Source: JAZKBN01 sp040388605
GTDB taxonomy: Bacteria; Bacteroidota; Bacteroidia; Cytophagales; Flexibacteraceae
NCBI GenBank assembly: GCA_040388605.1
Contig: JAZKBN010000005.1
Location: 1 to 64,000, forward strand
Reading direction: 5' to 3'
Length of the DNA stretch: 64,000 nt
Position 1 is the stretch's first letter; each line of letters starts with the position of its first letter. Below the pieces are notes generated by a model. That model had not been told where the DNA came from and did no database searches. It was given only the letters and a program-made list of their open reading frames with translations. Positions 51,343 through 58,733 of this stretch are shown one piece after another. The translations under genes and the position numbers were made by a program.

Positions 51343-52053
51343 GTGAAAATCACACAAGGTACTATTAATGAACGCTTTATTGCTGTTTGCTTAGAGTTAA
51401 TAAGTCAAGCCCGTATTAAGAATGTTACCCAACTCGCCACGCATTTGGGGTGGTCGCAGTCCCAGCTTAATGGTGTTTTAACAAGAGCCAAAAGCAGGAA
51501 TGCAACATCCGAAATGCTTGCAAGCCTGCTACAGGTTTATCCTGATGTTAATCCTATGTATTTAATGGGGCGAGAAGTACCAATGTTTTTAGGGGGCAAT
51601 CTTAAGTCCTTAGGTCCCCTAGGTGGAATGGATTTTATATACATTCCCTATGTCAGTGTTTCGGCACGGTCTGTATATGTAAAAACCATCGTTACTGGTG
51701 AATCCTATGAAATTGATAAAATCAGACTCCCTATAATTTCAGATTTACCTTATGAAAAATGTACTGTTTTCGAAATCAACGGCGATGCAATGGAACCGCA
51801 TTATCTACCCAGGGCCAAATTACTTGCTATGCCTGTAAGCATAGAAGAGCTGCGGTTTATCAGTTCCGGTGTATATGTAGTTGTGTTCTCAAATCGCCTC
51901 GCTATAAAGCGCGTTAAGGATAACGACATTGTACCCGGCGGCTTCCTAAAGTTGCACTCTGACAATACAATAGCAGGCTCCCAAAACGTTCCAGCCGAAG
52001 AAATACGTGCTTTATGGAAAGCAGTGCTTTTGGTCGAGAGCCCTGCCAACTGA
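51343..52053 (+). CDS. Lambda CI/LexA-like repressor with degenerate S24 peptidase domain
   Basis: 236 residues from a GTG start. The N-terminal HTH is 'NVTQLATHLGWSQSQLNGVL'. The C-terminal S24-like domain has 'VFEINGDAMEPHYLPRAKLL', where the usual nucleophile Ser of GDSMEP is Ala (residue 149); the general-base Lys is kept in 'LAIKRV' (residue 189). Autocleavage should therefore be impossible, so induction probably does not use RecA-stimulated cleavage. A second, HTH-less S24-like protein is encoded downstream. It maintains lysogeny by binding the operators just upstream (inference). Confidence 0.8.
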   Translation: MKITQGTINERFIAVCLELISQARIKNVTQLATHLGWSQSQLNGVLTRAKSRNATSEMLASLLQVYPDVNPMYLMGREVPMFLGGNLKSLGPLGGMDFIYIPYVSVSARSVYVKTIVTGESYEIDKIRLPIISDLPYEKCTVFEINGDAMEPHYLPRAKLLAMPVSIEELRFISSGVYVVVFSNRLAIKRVKDNDIVPGGFLKLHSDNTIAGSQNVPAEEIRALWKAVLLVESPAN

Positions 52054-52087
52054 GCAAATATAGGCTTCCCGCTGAAAGTTGCGATCT

Positions 52088-52325
52088 AAAGTAAGGTTAG
52101 TAAGGTTGCCCTAAAAAGCGGCTCCATTAGCTCTAATCGCCGTTTTTTGACCTTACTATGCCACCTTACTTTAAACTAAAGTAAGGTTTTAAATTAGATG
52201 TTGTAACATCTAACCTTACTAACCTTACTTTGGAAATGTAAAGTAAGGTGCCAAAGTAAGGTGCAAAAAGTGCCTTTAAACCTATTTGAAGCCGCTTTTT
52301 TACTTAAACCTTACTTTACTTACTT
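52088..52325. repeat. Iteron-like array of TAAGGT/ACCTTA boxes around a palindrome
   Basis: At least ten copies: direct (core TAAGGT) at 52092, 52101, 52182, 52244 and 52257; inverted (ACCTTA) at 52150, 52163, 52213, 52222 and 52308. Most extend to AAAGTAAGGT or ACCTTACTTT. In the middle, a perfect palindrome with 9-bp arms TTAGATGTT and AACATCTAA spans 52194-52213. This accounts for the 370-bp gap between the repressor and the next gene. A replication origin or a large operator is likely. Confidence 0.7.
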
Positions 52326-52423
52326 TAAAACAATAAAAATATTAAAAGAGTGTTTTCCCAATCGGCTGAAAACTGCTGAAATGGCCCTTTAAAATTGCAC
52401 TTTACCAACTTGCATCCTGATAA

Positions 52424-52867
52424 ATGACACAATTCAAAACAATTAAAACATACATAAAGCTTTCATACGTACCGGCTGCAGGTCGGCAGGAATTTATCCG
52501 CAGCATTATCAGTAACCATGTGCTCGAAATGGAGCGTATCGATGCGCCCGGATCCAGGCCTTACGCTATTAAGGAGGCCCTGGTCTTCGAAGTAAATGAA
52601 GATGGATTGGAGTTTTACCCGGCCAGGTCTAAAGTTATTGCTGTACCCATGCCGATAAACAACCTGGATACGCTATCAGAATCTCAGGTATATGCAGTAG
52701 CCTATGATGCCGACCTGATAATTTGCAGGGTCAGGCTTAAGGCCTACGGAAATAACGATTTGGTGGAGCTGCATTCCGATGCTCCGGGATTCAGCATAGT
52801 AATAGCCAAAAAAGATATTGTAGCTGTTTGGAAGGTTATGGAATTGCTTGAAGCAGGAATTATTTAA
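52424..52867 (+). CDS. Stand-alone degenerate S24-like protein, repressor paralogue without HTH
   Basis: 147 residues. 'VFEVNEDGLEFYPARSKVIA', 'QVYAVAYDADLIICRVRLKA' and 'LVELHSDAPGFS...VWKVMELLE' align along the C-terminal half of the neighbouring repressor ('VFEINGDAMEPHY...', 'VYVVVFSNRLAIKRV', 'LKLHSDNTIAGS...LWKAVLLVE'). The Ser position is Gly and the Lys position is Cys, so it is not a protease. There is no DNA-binding domain. It could form mixed oligomers with the repressor as an antirepressor, or bind the iterons through another surface. It ends 2 nt before the integrase ATG. Confidence 0.65.
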   Translation: MTQFKTIKTYIKLSYVPAAGRQEFIRSIISNHVLEMERIDAPGSRPYAIKEALVFEVNEDGLEFYPARSKVIAVPMPINNLDTLSESQVYAVAYDADLIICRVRLKAYGNNDLVELHSDAPGFSIVIAKKDIVAVWKVMELLEAGII

Positions 52868-52869
52868 AC

Positions 52870-54141
52870 ATGGGTATAAATCTAAAATTCGAACTGAAGG
52901 CAGATTCCAAGGGAAACGGTACCACCCTCATCATGCTCCGCATTACTGTGAACCGTAAACTGGCAAGAATCGGCACCGGCTATTATATCCTGCCTAAATT
53001 CTGGAACCCCAATGCCGTTGAGCAAATGGATAACTGGATTTCAAAAAAAGCGGATGATCACCTGCTCATAAACACAGGGCTTCATAACAAGCTAAGAGCT
53101 GCCCGTGTGGTTTTATTAGGTTTCGAAGCAATGGAGATAGCAGTAGACCATAAATTGCTCAGCGAGGCCATACGTGCCAAATGGGAGGGCAATACCAAGG
53201 TGCCGGGCCCTGAAGTTCTTAAGCCGGGTCTTTTGAAAATGCTGGAGACAGAAATTGAGCAGCGGTCACATTCTATGCCTTCCACCGTATTTGCATTCAG
53301 AACCCTCCATAACCAGGTTAAAGCTTACTCTAAGGCAGAAATACCGTTCGCCAAATTATCCCTTGAATGGTTAGACCTCTTTCATGTATCAATGCTTAAA
53401 ACCCTTGCACCTACTACTGTTGGCAGGCGCATGACCATGCTCAAGTTCATATTTAAGCGCGCTGTAGATTATGGCCACCTGCCAACTGAAGCAAACCCAT
53501 TCAATAAGTTCAAGATAAAGCACCCTAATGTAACCAAGGAAAAATTGACATTGGAGAATATCAGGGCTTTAGAAACCATTGTTCTTGCCGAGGATAAAAG
53601 ATTGAACGATGCCCGTAATATATTCCTGTTTCAATATTACGTTGGCGGAGCAAGAATCGGTGATGCTCTGAAATTGCGCTGGTCAGATGTGTCTGGTACG
53701 CATATTGCCTACACCACCACTAAAACCGGTAAGCGCAGAAAAGTTAAGCTCAATGAAAGGGCTAAGGCTATTTTAGATTATTATGAACCCAGAACAGGAA
53801 AGCAGCAAGCTTGGATATTTCCATGGCTTAGACCTTCACTTGACCTGGAATTCGTAGAGCTTAACCACCGCGATACTGTAGGCGGGGCAACAGCTCTAAT
53901 CAACAGAATGTTGAAGCAGCTTGGAGAAAAGCTTGAACTTAAAGTAAAAATAACTACCCACACCGCAAGGCATTCTTTTGCCGATCATGTCAGGACTGCA
54001 ACCGGGGATGTGTACCTGATTATGCAGGCGCTTGGCCATAGCAGTCTTGCCGTAACCGAAACTTACCTTAGAAAGCTTGACGATGGGTTGATAGACACGG
54101 CTATTGATGCCATTTCCGGTGAAACATCGGTGAAACAATAG
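52870..54141 (+). CDS. int: Tyrosine recombinase/integrase
   Basis: 423 residues. N-terminal arm-binding domain ('FELKADSKGNGTTLIMLRIT'), SAM-like core-binding domain (about 115-215) and catalytic domain. Catalytic residues: Arg in 'GGARIGDALKLRW' (about 262), Lys in 'TTKTGKRRKVKL', His and Arg in 'THTARHSFADH' (about 363 and 366), His in 'LGHSS', and Tyr in 'TETYLRK' (about 398). It is of the Bacteroidota type with an Arm-DNA-bind_5-like N-terminus. The gene ends 95 bp from the right att core; its last codons encode one pair of arm-site boxes (54119-54137). Confidence 0.95.
   Translation: MGINLKFELKADSKGNGTTLIMLRITVNRKLARIGTGYYILPKFWNPNAVEQMDNWISKKADDHLLINTGLHNKLRAARVVLLGFEAMEIAVDHKLLSEAIRAKWEGNTKVPGPEVLKPGLLKMLETEIEQRSHSMPSTVFAFRTLHNQVKAYSKAEIPFAKLSLEWLDLFHVSMLKTLAPTTVGRRMTMLKFIFKRAVDYGHLPTEANPFNKFKIKHPNVTKEKLTLENIRALETIVLAEDKRLNDARNIFLFQYYVGGARIGDALKLRWSDVSGTHIAYTTTKTGKRRKVKLNERAKAILDYYEPRTGKQQAWIFPWLRPSLDLEFVELNHRDTVGGATALINRMLKQLGEKLELKVKITTHTARHSFADHVRTATGDVYLIMQALGHSSLAVTETYLRKLDDGLIDTAIDAISGETSVKQ
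54119..54137. promoter_or_regulatory. Paired GTGAAACA boxes, probable integrase arm-type sites (right)
   Basis: GTGAAACA at 54119-54126 and 54130-54137, 11 bp apart, overlapping the last codons of the integrase gene. Same orientation and spacing as the left pair at 20286-20304. Confidence 0.55.
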
Positions 54142-54179
54142 CGGTGTTTTAGTGAACAATCTGAAATCATAAAAAATAA

Positions 54180-54212
54180 AAAAGGCCTTTAATTATCATT
54201 TAAAGGCCTTTT
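54180..54212. terminator. Element-encoded bidirectional terminator next to the tRNA
   Basis: A 13-bp perfect stem: AAAAGGCCTTTAA (54180-54192) with TTAAAGGCCTTTT (54200-54212), flanked by A-rich and T-rich ends. It terminates the integrase gene and stands where the tRNA-Arg gene (minus strand) needs a new terminator. Confidence 0.85.
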
Positions 54213-54235
54213 GAGGTGCAATGTGTTTGCAGAAG

Positions 54236-54260
54236 TTTGCAAAATGTGATCCCATTTGGA
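54236..54260. repeat. Right attachment-site copy (attR core), 3' end of tRNA-Arg
   Basis: Identical to 20201-20225. Bases 54247-54260 are the last 14 nt of the tRNA gene, so the tRNA stays intact after integration. Confidence 0.92.
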
Positions 54261-54320
54261 TTCGAACCAAAGGCCTGCTGCTTAGAAGGCAGCTGCTCTA
54301 TCCAGCTGAGCTATGGGATC
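54247..54320 (-). tRNA. tRNA-Arg (anticodon UCU)
   Basis: 74 nt on the minus strand with a full cloverleaf: acceptor GATCCCA/TGGGATC, D-arm GCTC/GAGC, anticodon stem GCTGC/GCAGC with loop CTTCTAA (anticodon TCT), variable AGGCC, T-arm TTTGG/CCAAA with loop TTCGAAT, discriminator A. The complete CCA is not encoded. It is the integration target of the element. Confidence 0.95.
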
Positions 54321-54535
54321 CGGTACTTCAACGGCAAGGCCTTGCCTGAATAGTCCGCAAAATTCGACCTTTCGGGGCACTTTTCCAAACCTTAATAATG
54401 CATGGCCATGTATTGCGCCGCTTTGCCGCCCTTTTTTACCTAAATTGCGCCTTCGGCACGCGCAGGCTTTGCCGCATGGGGCAAACCGTATTGCCGTGGT
54501 TTGCGTACATTAACTGTTAACCAAACTTGTTTTAA

Positions 54536-55357
54536 GTGAAGGATCTGGACGAAAAGGAAATGACATTTATTGACCACCTGGAAGAGCTCAGGTGGCATAT
54601 TATACGGTCGTTGGCTGCTATTTTGGTTTTTGCGGTTGCTGCCTTTTGCTTTAAGCGTTTCATTTTCCACGATTTAATTCTTGGGCCCTCCCGGCCTGAT
54701 TTCTGGACCTACCGCATGCTCTGCAAAGCCGCTGTACTCCTGCAATCACCTGATTTATGCGTAGATAAGCTTGATTTTATTATTCAAAGCCGAACCATGA
54801 CAGGTCAGTTTACCACCCACATAACGGTTTCATTGGTTATTGGAATGATACTGGCATTTCCCTATGCCTTTTGGGAAATATGGCGCTTCGTAAAGCCCGG
54901 CCTTTATTCAAATGAAAAAACCAATACACAGGGAGCCGTTTTCTTTGTAAGCCTGCTGTTCCTGTTGGGCGTGCTTTTCGGTTATTTTGTGCTCACGCCT
55001 TTCTCTATTAATGTGCTTTCAAACTACAAGGTAGACGACAGCATACAGAACGAGTTTGATTTGGCTTCTTATATAAGCACGGTTACCATGCTTGTGTTAT
55101 CCTGTGCAATTATGTTCCAATTGCCTATGGTGATTTATGTGCTCAGTAAAATAGGGGTTGTAACACCAAAATTCATGCGCCATTTCAGGAGGCATGCCAT
55201 TGTAATAATCCTGATTTTGGCTGCCGTACTCACCCCAAGCCCCGATGTTTTAAGCCAAACCATGGTGGCAATACCTATTTACCTGCTTTATGAAATCAGT
55301 ATTTTCGTATCGGCAGCTGTTGAAAGAAACCTCAGAAAAAAGGCGCTGATACAATAA
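54536..55357 (+). CDS. tatC: Sec-independent protein translocase TatC
   Basis: 273 residues from a GTG; an in-frame ATG at 54560 gives a TatC start 'MTFIDHLEELRWHIIRSLAA'. The hallmark 'HLEELRWHIIRS' motif, six membrane helices and 'FPYAFWEIWRFVKPGLYSNE' are all present. A roughly 40-residue extended first periplasmic loop ('SPDLCVDKLDFIIQSRTMTG') is usual in Bacteroidota. With TatA it exports folded proteins carrying twin-arginine signals. No tatA is visible nearby. Confidence 0.95.
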   Translation: MKDLDEKEMTFIDHLEELRWHIIRSLAAILVFAVAAFCFKRFIFHDLILGPSRPDFWTYRMLCKAAVLLQSPDLCVDKLDFIIQSRTMTGQFTTHITVSLVIGMILAFPYAFWEIWRFVKPGLYSNEKTNTQGAVFFVSLLFLLGVLFGYFVLTPFSINVLSNYKVDDSIQNEFDLASYISTVTMLVLSCAIMFQLPMVIYVLSKIGVVTPKFMRHFRRHAIVIILILAAVLTPSPDVLSQTMVAIPIYLLYEISIFVSAAVERNLRKKALIQ

Positions 55358-55370
55358 GTACAGCGCCTTT
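55339..55370. terminator. Terminator overlapping the tatC stop codon
   Basis: AAAGGCGCTG (55339-55348) pairs with CAGCGCCTTT (55361-55370); the tatC stop codon is in the loop. A-rich and T-poor flanks make it moderate in the plus direction; it may also serve the convergent protease gene. Confidence 0.7.
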
Positions 55371-55383
55371 AAAACAATTCACG

Positions 55384-55402
55384 GTGAAACAATAGTGAAA
55401 CA
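55384..55402. repeat. Third GTGAAACA pair, outside the element
   Basis: GTGAAACA at 55384-55391 and 55395-55402, with the same orientation and 11-bp period as the two pairs at the element's ends, but 1.1 kb outside it in the tatC/protease gap. Confidence 0.5.
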
Positions 55403-55421
55403 TTGTTGAATACCCAAACTC

Positions 55422-58400
55422 TTAATGCCGCACCGACACCTTTGTTGCTGCGGCATTTCCTTTTCCGGCAAGCCTGACAGTGTATAAGCCTGTTGGCAGA
55501 ATATCAGTATTTATAAAATACCTGCCTCCTGATTTTTGCAGGGCCGTTGTGTAATTCTTCCCTATTGCATCGCAGATATTAACCAGGCTGCCATCTGAGA
55601 TTCCGGTACCTGAAATATAAACCTTATCAGCTGCAGGGTTAGGGTAAAGGGTCAGCTTCACGGTTTCACTTTGCAGGGTATTGCCCATTACCACATCCCA
55701 ACTCCTGCCTGCCGGTACCGATGCCTGTAAGCTTTCAAGGCTTTGCCCTGCAATAATAATAAAGCCCGTACTTATGGTGTCGTTCGGGGCAATGGTAAAA
55801 GGGCCTGCGCCGCAAACTATGCCCACATCGCCGGCATTGGCCGGTGCGGCAGGCGCAATTGTTCTTGCTGTCCCGCTTGTAAGGGCGAGTACTTTTTCAG
55901 CATCACTGAAACCGTCGTAAATACCGAAATCAGTGGCAGTGCTGCCTGTGGCATTGTTTTGTATTGCGTTGAATGCAGGGCTGTCGGTTATTTTATAATT
56001 GGCTATGCCTGCCCAAACACCACCGGGCTGTGTATCGTGCACATGGCCAAGCTTTAGGCCGGCATCGTAATCGGCATGGTCCTGGGCCCCGCTGCTGCTT
56101 ACATCGAAATCTGCGAAGAGGCCTATGAAGTAGTTTCTTATAGTATCGGGGTTGGTGTTTTTTATAACGTAGTTAACAATTACAAGGTTAGAATCTGCGG
56201 CATTATGGGGGGCAATGCTGGTTTGTGAAATCTCAACGCCTATTTTCTGATCGCCGGCTCCCGCATCGTTAAATATGCTGAAAAGCGCATCGGCCCCTGA
56301 CCATTCCGGGGTACGCGGACCAACTGTTTGTAAATATGCAAAATCCTGGTCGTAACCGTTAGCGGCATTACGCACCGTATTGGCAAGCTTCCCCGCCGAA
56401 GTAGCTGTCATAAGCCCCATTTCATAGGCCATAGATTTGCCTTTGTAGCGGAAACCGAGCCCGGTTGTGGCATTGTCGCGCACATAGCCAATACGGCCAA
56501 TGCTGCTGATGGTGGTGCTCACATTCCTGTTATTCAGGTTGCGGAAGCTTGGGTGAAATATCATATCGAAAGTCTGGCGGTAAGGGCTTTGGCCAATATC
56601 GCTGATACGGATATTGAAGCTTACGTAATGATCGTCGGGTATGTTGGGTGCAACCAGGAATTTAAAAACATCGTTAGCGCTGCGTACCTCATTAACCTGC
56701 ATTACACCGAGCATTACCGAATCAGCCACCGGAATTAGATAAGCCGAGTTAGAGTAAATTTTAACGCCTGATGATTGGCTGGGAAACAGGATATTCAGGA
56801 AAGCACCGCTTATGTAAAGTGTATCGCCGCCCTGGAATACGTTGTCGTTATGGTCGCCGGCAGAAATGTTCCGCATAACCACGCCGGAAGGATTCATGGT
56901 TAAAGCCGCCGGGGCGCTTACCCGGCCTGAGCCAAGCCTGTCAGTATAAGTTTCTGCAGGATTTCTTGCCCCGAAGCCGGCGTCGCTTGAGGCCATAAGT
57001 TGCAGGCGCATCTGTTCAGGGTTATAATTGCTGTGAACCGAAAAACTTAAGGCCGCCAATCCGGCTACAACGGGCGAAGCCATGCTTGTTCCGCTTGCAT
57101 AGCTGTACACATTATCGAAAATGGTTGAGTAAATGTTTTCACCCGGCGCTGTAACGGCAACTTTGTAATTGTGATTGGTAAAACCGGCCGCCACATCGGC
57201 GCTGTTGCTTGCAGCAACCGATACCACACCGTCGAAATCGGCGGGGTAGAAGTCAGCTGTGCTGTTATCGTTTCCGGCAGCGCAAACTACAAGGGAATTT
57301 TTGTTTATGGTTGCATAAGTAATAACATCCTGCCCCTGCTGAGAATAGCCGCCGCCGCCCCAGCTGCAATTAATTACCCGGCATCCGTGGTCGGCTGCAT
57401 ATACAATGCCTTCGTAGCCGGCAATGATATAGCCCACAAAATTGGGAGGGAAGGAATCATTATCGGCGGCGCATTTTACCGGCATGAACTTGCATTTATA
57501 GGCAATTCCGGCACCACCTGTTCCGTTATTGGTTGCTGCTGCCGCTATGCCCGATACGTGCGAGCCATGCACATTGTTACGGCCTTTAATGCCGGGGTCG
57601 TTATCGCCGACAATGTTATTTAAATTACTGCCGGCTACATCCCAGCCCCTGAAATTGTCGATAAAGCCGTCGTTATCATTGTCGAGGCCATCAATTGGGT
57701 CCAGGTAATTGTATTTAATATTGCCGATAAGATCAGGATGGTCGGTATCAGTTCCGCTGTCTACAATACCGATAACCACATTGGTATCGCCCATGCTTAT
57801 ATCCCAGGCGGCGTACATGTTTAATATGTTTAAATGATATTGATTCGCAGCATCAGGGTCGTTAATGGTTGCGCAGTGTTTGTATTTAAAGCTTGGCTCG
57901 GCGTAGGTAAAAAGATTGGTGGCGTATAAGGCCCTGATAACTTCTTCAACCGATTCCTTGGCAGAAAAGTTCAGCCTGTAAATCAGGCTTAAATCGGCAA
58001 AGGGTTTTGCGTAAGGGCTCGTTTGTACCGCTGGTATTTCAGCATTTGGGTATTGCTTTTTTATATTGCTGAAACCATAATCATTTTTCAGCCTCCTGAA
58101 GCCTTCAATATTTATTTCGTCTGTGCCGCAGGATGAACGGTATTCAGGCCTGACCTTAATAATAACAGTACCGGGCAGGTATTCCTGCTCGTATTTTCCA
58201 GGCATGGCGTTATTTGCATTCAGGATATTTACCGGCACAGGCTTATATAGGTTGGCACCTTTGTTACCCTTACCCGGCCCTCCGCCTTTTGCCGCATGAG
58301 CAGGAAACAAAAAGCTTGAAGTAAAGCTTAATATGAATGTTAAGGCTAAGGTTTTGTAAAACAGGGCATCACAGGTTATATAATTGGCGCCTTGTTTATT

Positions 58401-58445
58401 AATTGAAGGTAAAGTAATGCTCATGCTTTTGTGTTGGTTAAACAA
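55422..58445 (-). CDS. Secreted subtilisin-like (S8) serine protease with T9SS C-terminal domain
   Basis: 1007 residues (1000 if the Met at 58424 starts). A signal segment ('LALTFILSFTSSFLFPAHAA', about 31-51) and a propeptide region (about 70-180) precede the S8 catalytic domain: Asp in 'VIGIVDSGTDTDHPDL' (about 228), His in 'NVHGSHVSGIAAA' (about 296), Ser in 'ASGTSMASPVVAGLA' (about 453). Beta-rich domains follow, then a T9SS sorting domain ('LTLYPNPAADKVYISGTG' to the end). It should be secreted or surface-anchored and act on extracellular proteins. Monocistronic. Confidence 0.93.
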   Translation of the reverse strand: MFNQHKSMSITLPSINKQGANYITCDALFYKTLALTFILSFTSSFLFPAHAAKGGGPGKGNKGANLYKPVPVNILNANNAMPGKYEQEYLPGTVIIKVRPEYRSSCGTDEINIEGFRRLKNDYGFSNIKKQYPNAEIPAVQTSPYAKPFADLSLIYRLNFSAKESVEEVIRALYATNLFTYAEPSFKYKHCATINDPDAANQYHLNILNMYAAWDISMGDTNVVIGIVDSGTDTDHPDLIGNIKYNYLDPIDGLDNDNDGFIDNFRGWDVAGSNLNNIVGDNDPGIKGRNNVHGSHVSGIAAAATNNGTGGAGIAYKCKFMPVKCAADNDSFPPNFVGYIIAGYEGIVYAADHGCRVINCSWGGGGYSQQGQDVITYATINKNSLVVCAAGNDNSTADFYPADFDGVVSVAASNSADVAAGFTNHNYKVAVTAPGENIYSTIFDNVYSYASGTSMASPVVAGLAALSFSVHSNYNPEQMRLQLMASSDAGFGARNPAETYTDRLGSGRVSAPAALTMNPSGVVMRNISAGDHNDNVFQGGDTLYISGAFLNILFPSQSSGVKIYSNSAYLIPVADSVMLGVMQVNEVRSANDVFKFLVAPNIPDDHYVSFNIRISDIGQSPYRQTFDMIFHPSFRNLNNRNVSTTISSIGRIGYVRDNATTGLGFRYKGKSMAYEMGLMTATSAGKLANTVRNAANGYDQDFAYLQTVGPRTPEWSGADALFSIFNDAGAGDQKIGVEISQTSIAPHNAADSNLVIVNYVIKNTNPDTIRNYFIGLFADFDVSSSGAQDHADYDAGLKLGHVHDTQPGGVWAGIANYKITDSPAFNAIQNNATGSTATDFGIYDGFSDAEKVLALTSGTARTIAPAAPANAGDVGIVCGAGPFTIAPNDTISTGFIIIAGQSLESLQASVPAGRSWDVVMGNTLQSETVKLTLYPNPAADKVYISGTGISDGSLVNICDAIGKNYTTALQKSGGRYFINTDILPTGLYTVRLAGKGNAAATKVSVRH

Positions 58446-58733
58446 AGGTTTTTAAATCCTGGTATTGCATTATACAGGCTTATACAATCGGAACCGGAAA
58501 ATTGTAAGCGGGCATAGCGCGCTTAATGGTTTTTCGAAGGAATTTCCCGGCTTAAACCTGTATGCAGGCATATACGGGAGTACATGTGCCCGCTTGTAAA
58601 TACATATTCCGTGCCGTACCCTGAAAAAACAGTAGGGGCTTTACCGGTAAAAATAGGGCAATTCCGCCGAAATATTCCTTTATTGGACCCGAAATTCAGG
58701 GGGTATATAAACATTACCCCAAACGCTTTAACC
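58446..58733. other. Divergent intergenic region
   Basis: About 290 bp between the S8 protease and M16-like genes. The plus-strand frame is open from 58584, but the extra 50 residues do not resemble an M16 N-terminus, so I read it as promoter region. No repeat stands out. Confidence 0.4.

Larger units (their letters stand above)
20201..54260. mobile_element. Integrated prophage-like element (about 34 kb) in tRNA-Arg, no tail genes recognised
   Basis: Bounded by the 25-bp att repeat, with the integrase at the right end next to the tRNA. Modules in order: lysis and fibre (20314-23499), RecA-like ATPase (23665-25062), ParB-like protein on the plus strand, presumed virion block (26690-38795), early/replication block (39204-50270), Cro/repressor switch, iteron-like array, integrase. 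A CHAP endolysin, a holin, virion-type lytic proteins, a primase-helicase and a lambda-like switch argue for a virus. I recognise no large terminase, portal, HK97-type capsid, tail tube, sheath or tape measure. Eight or more small proteins in the virion block have membrane segments. A tailless membrane-containing virus is my inference. Confidence 0.85.

Noticed and set aside
52088..52325. CRISPR array
   Set aside because: The repeats are 6-10 bp, in both orientations and irregularly spaced, with no cas genes nearby.
20201..54260. Integrative conjugative element or transposon
   Set aside because: No relaxase, Tra/T4SS or transposase was recognised; holin, endolysin, fibre and CI/Cro-like switch point to a virus.
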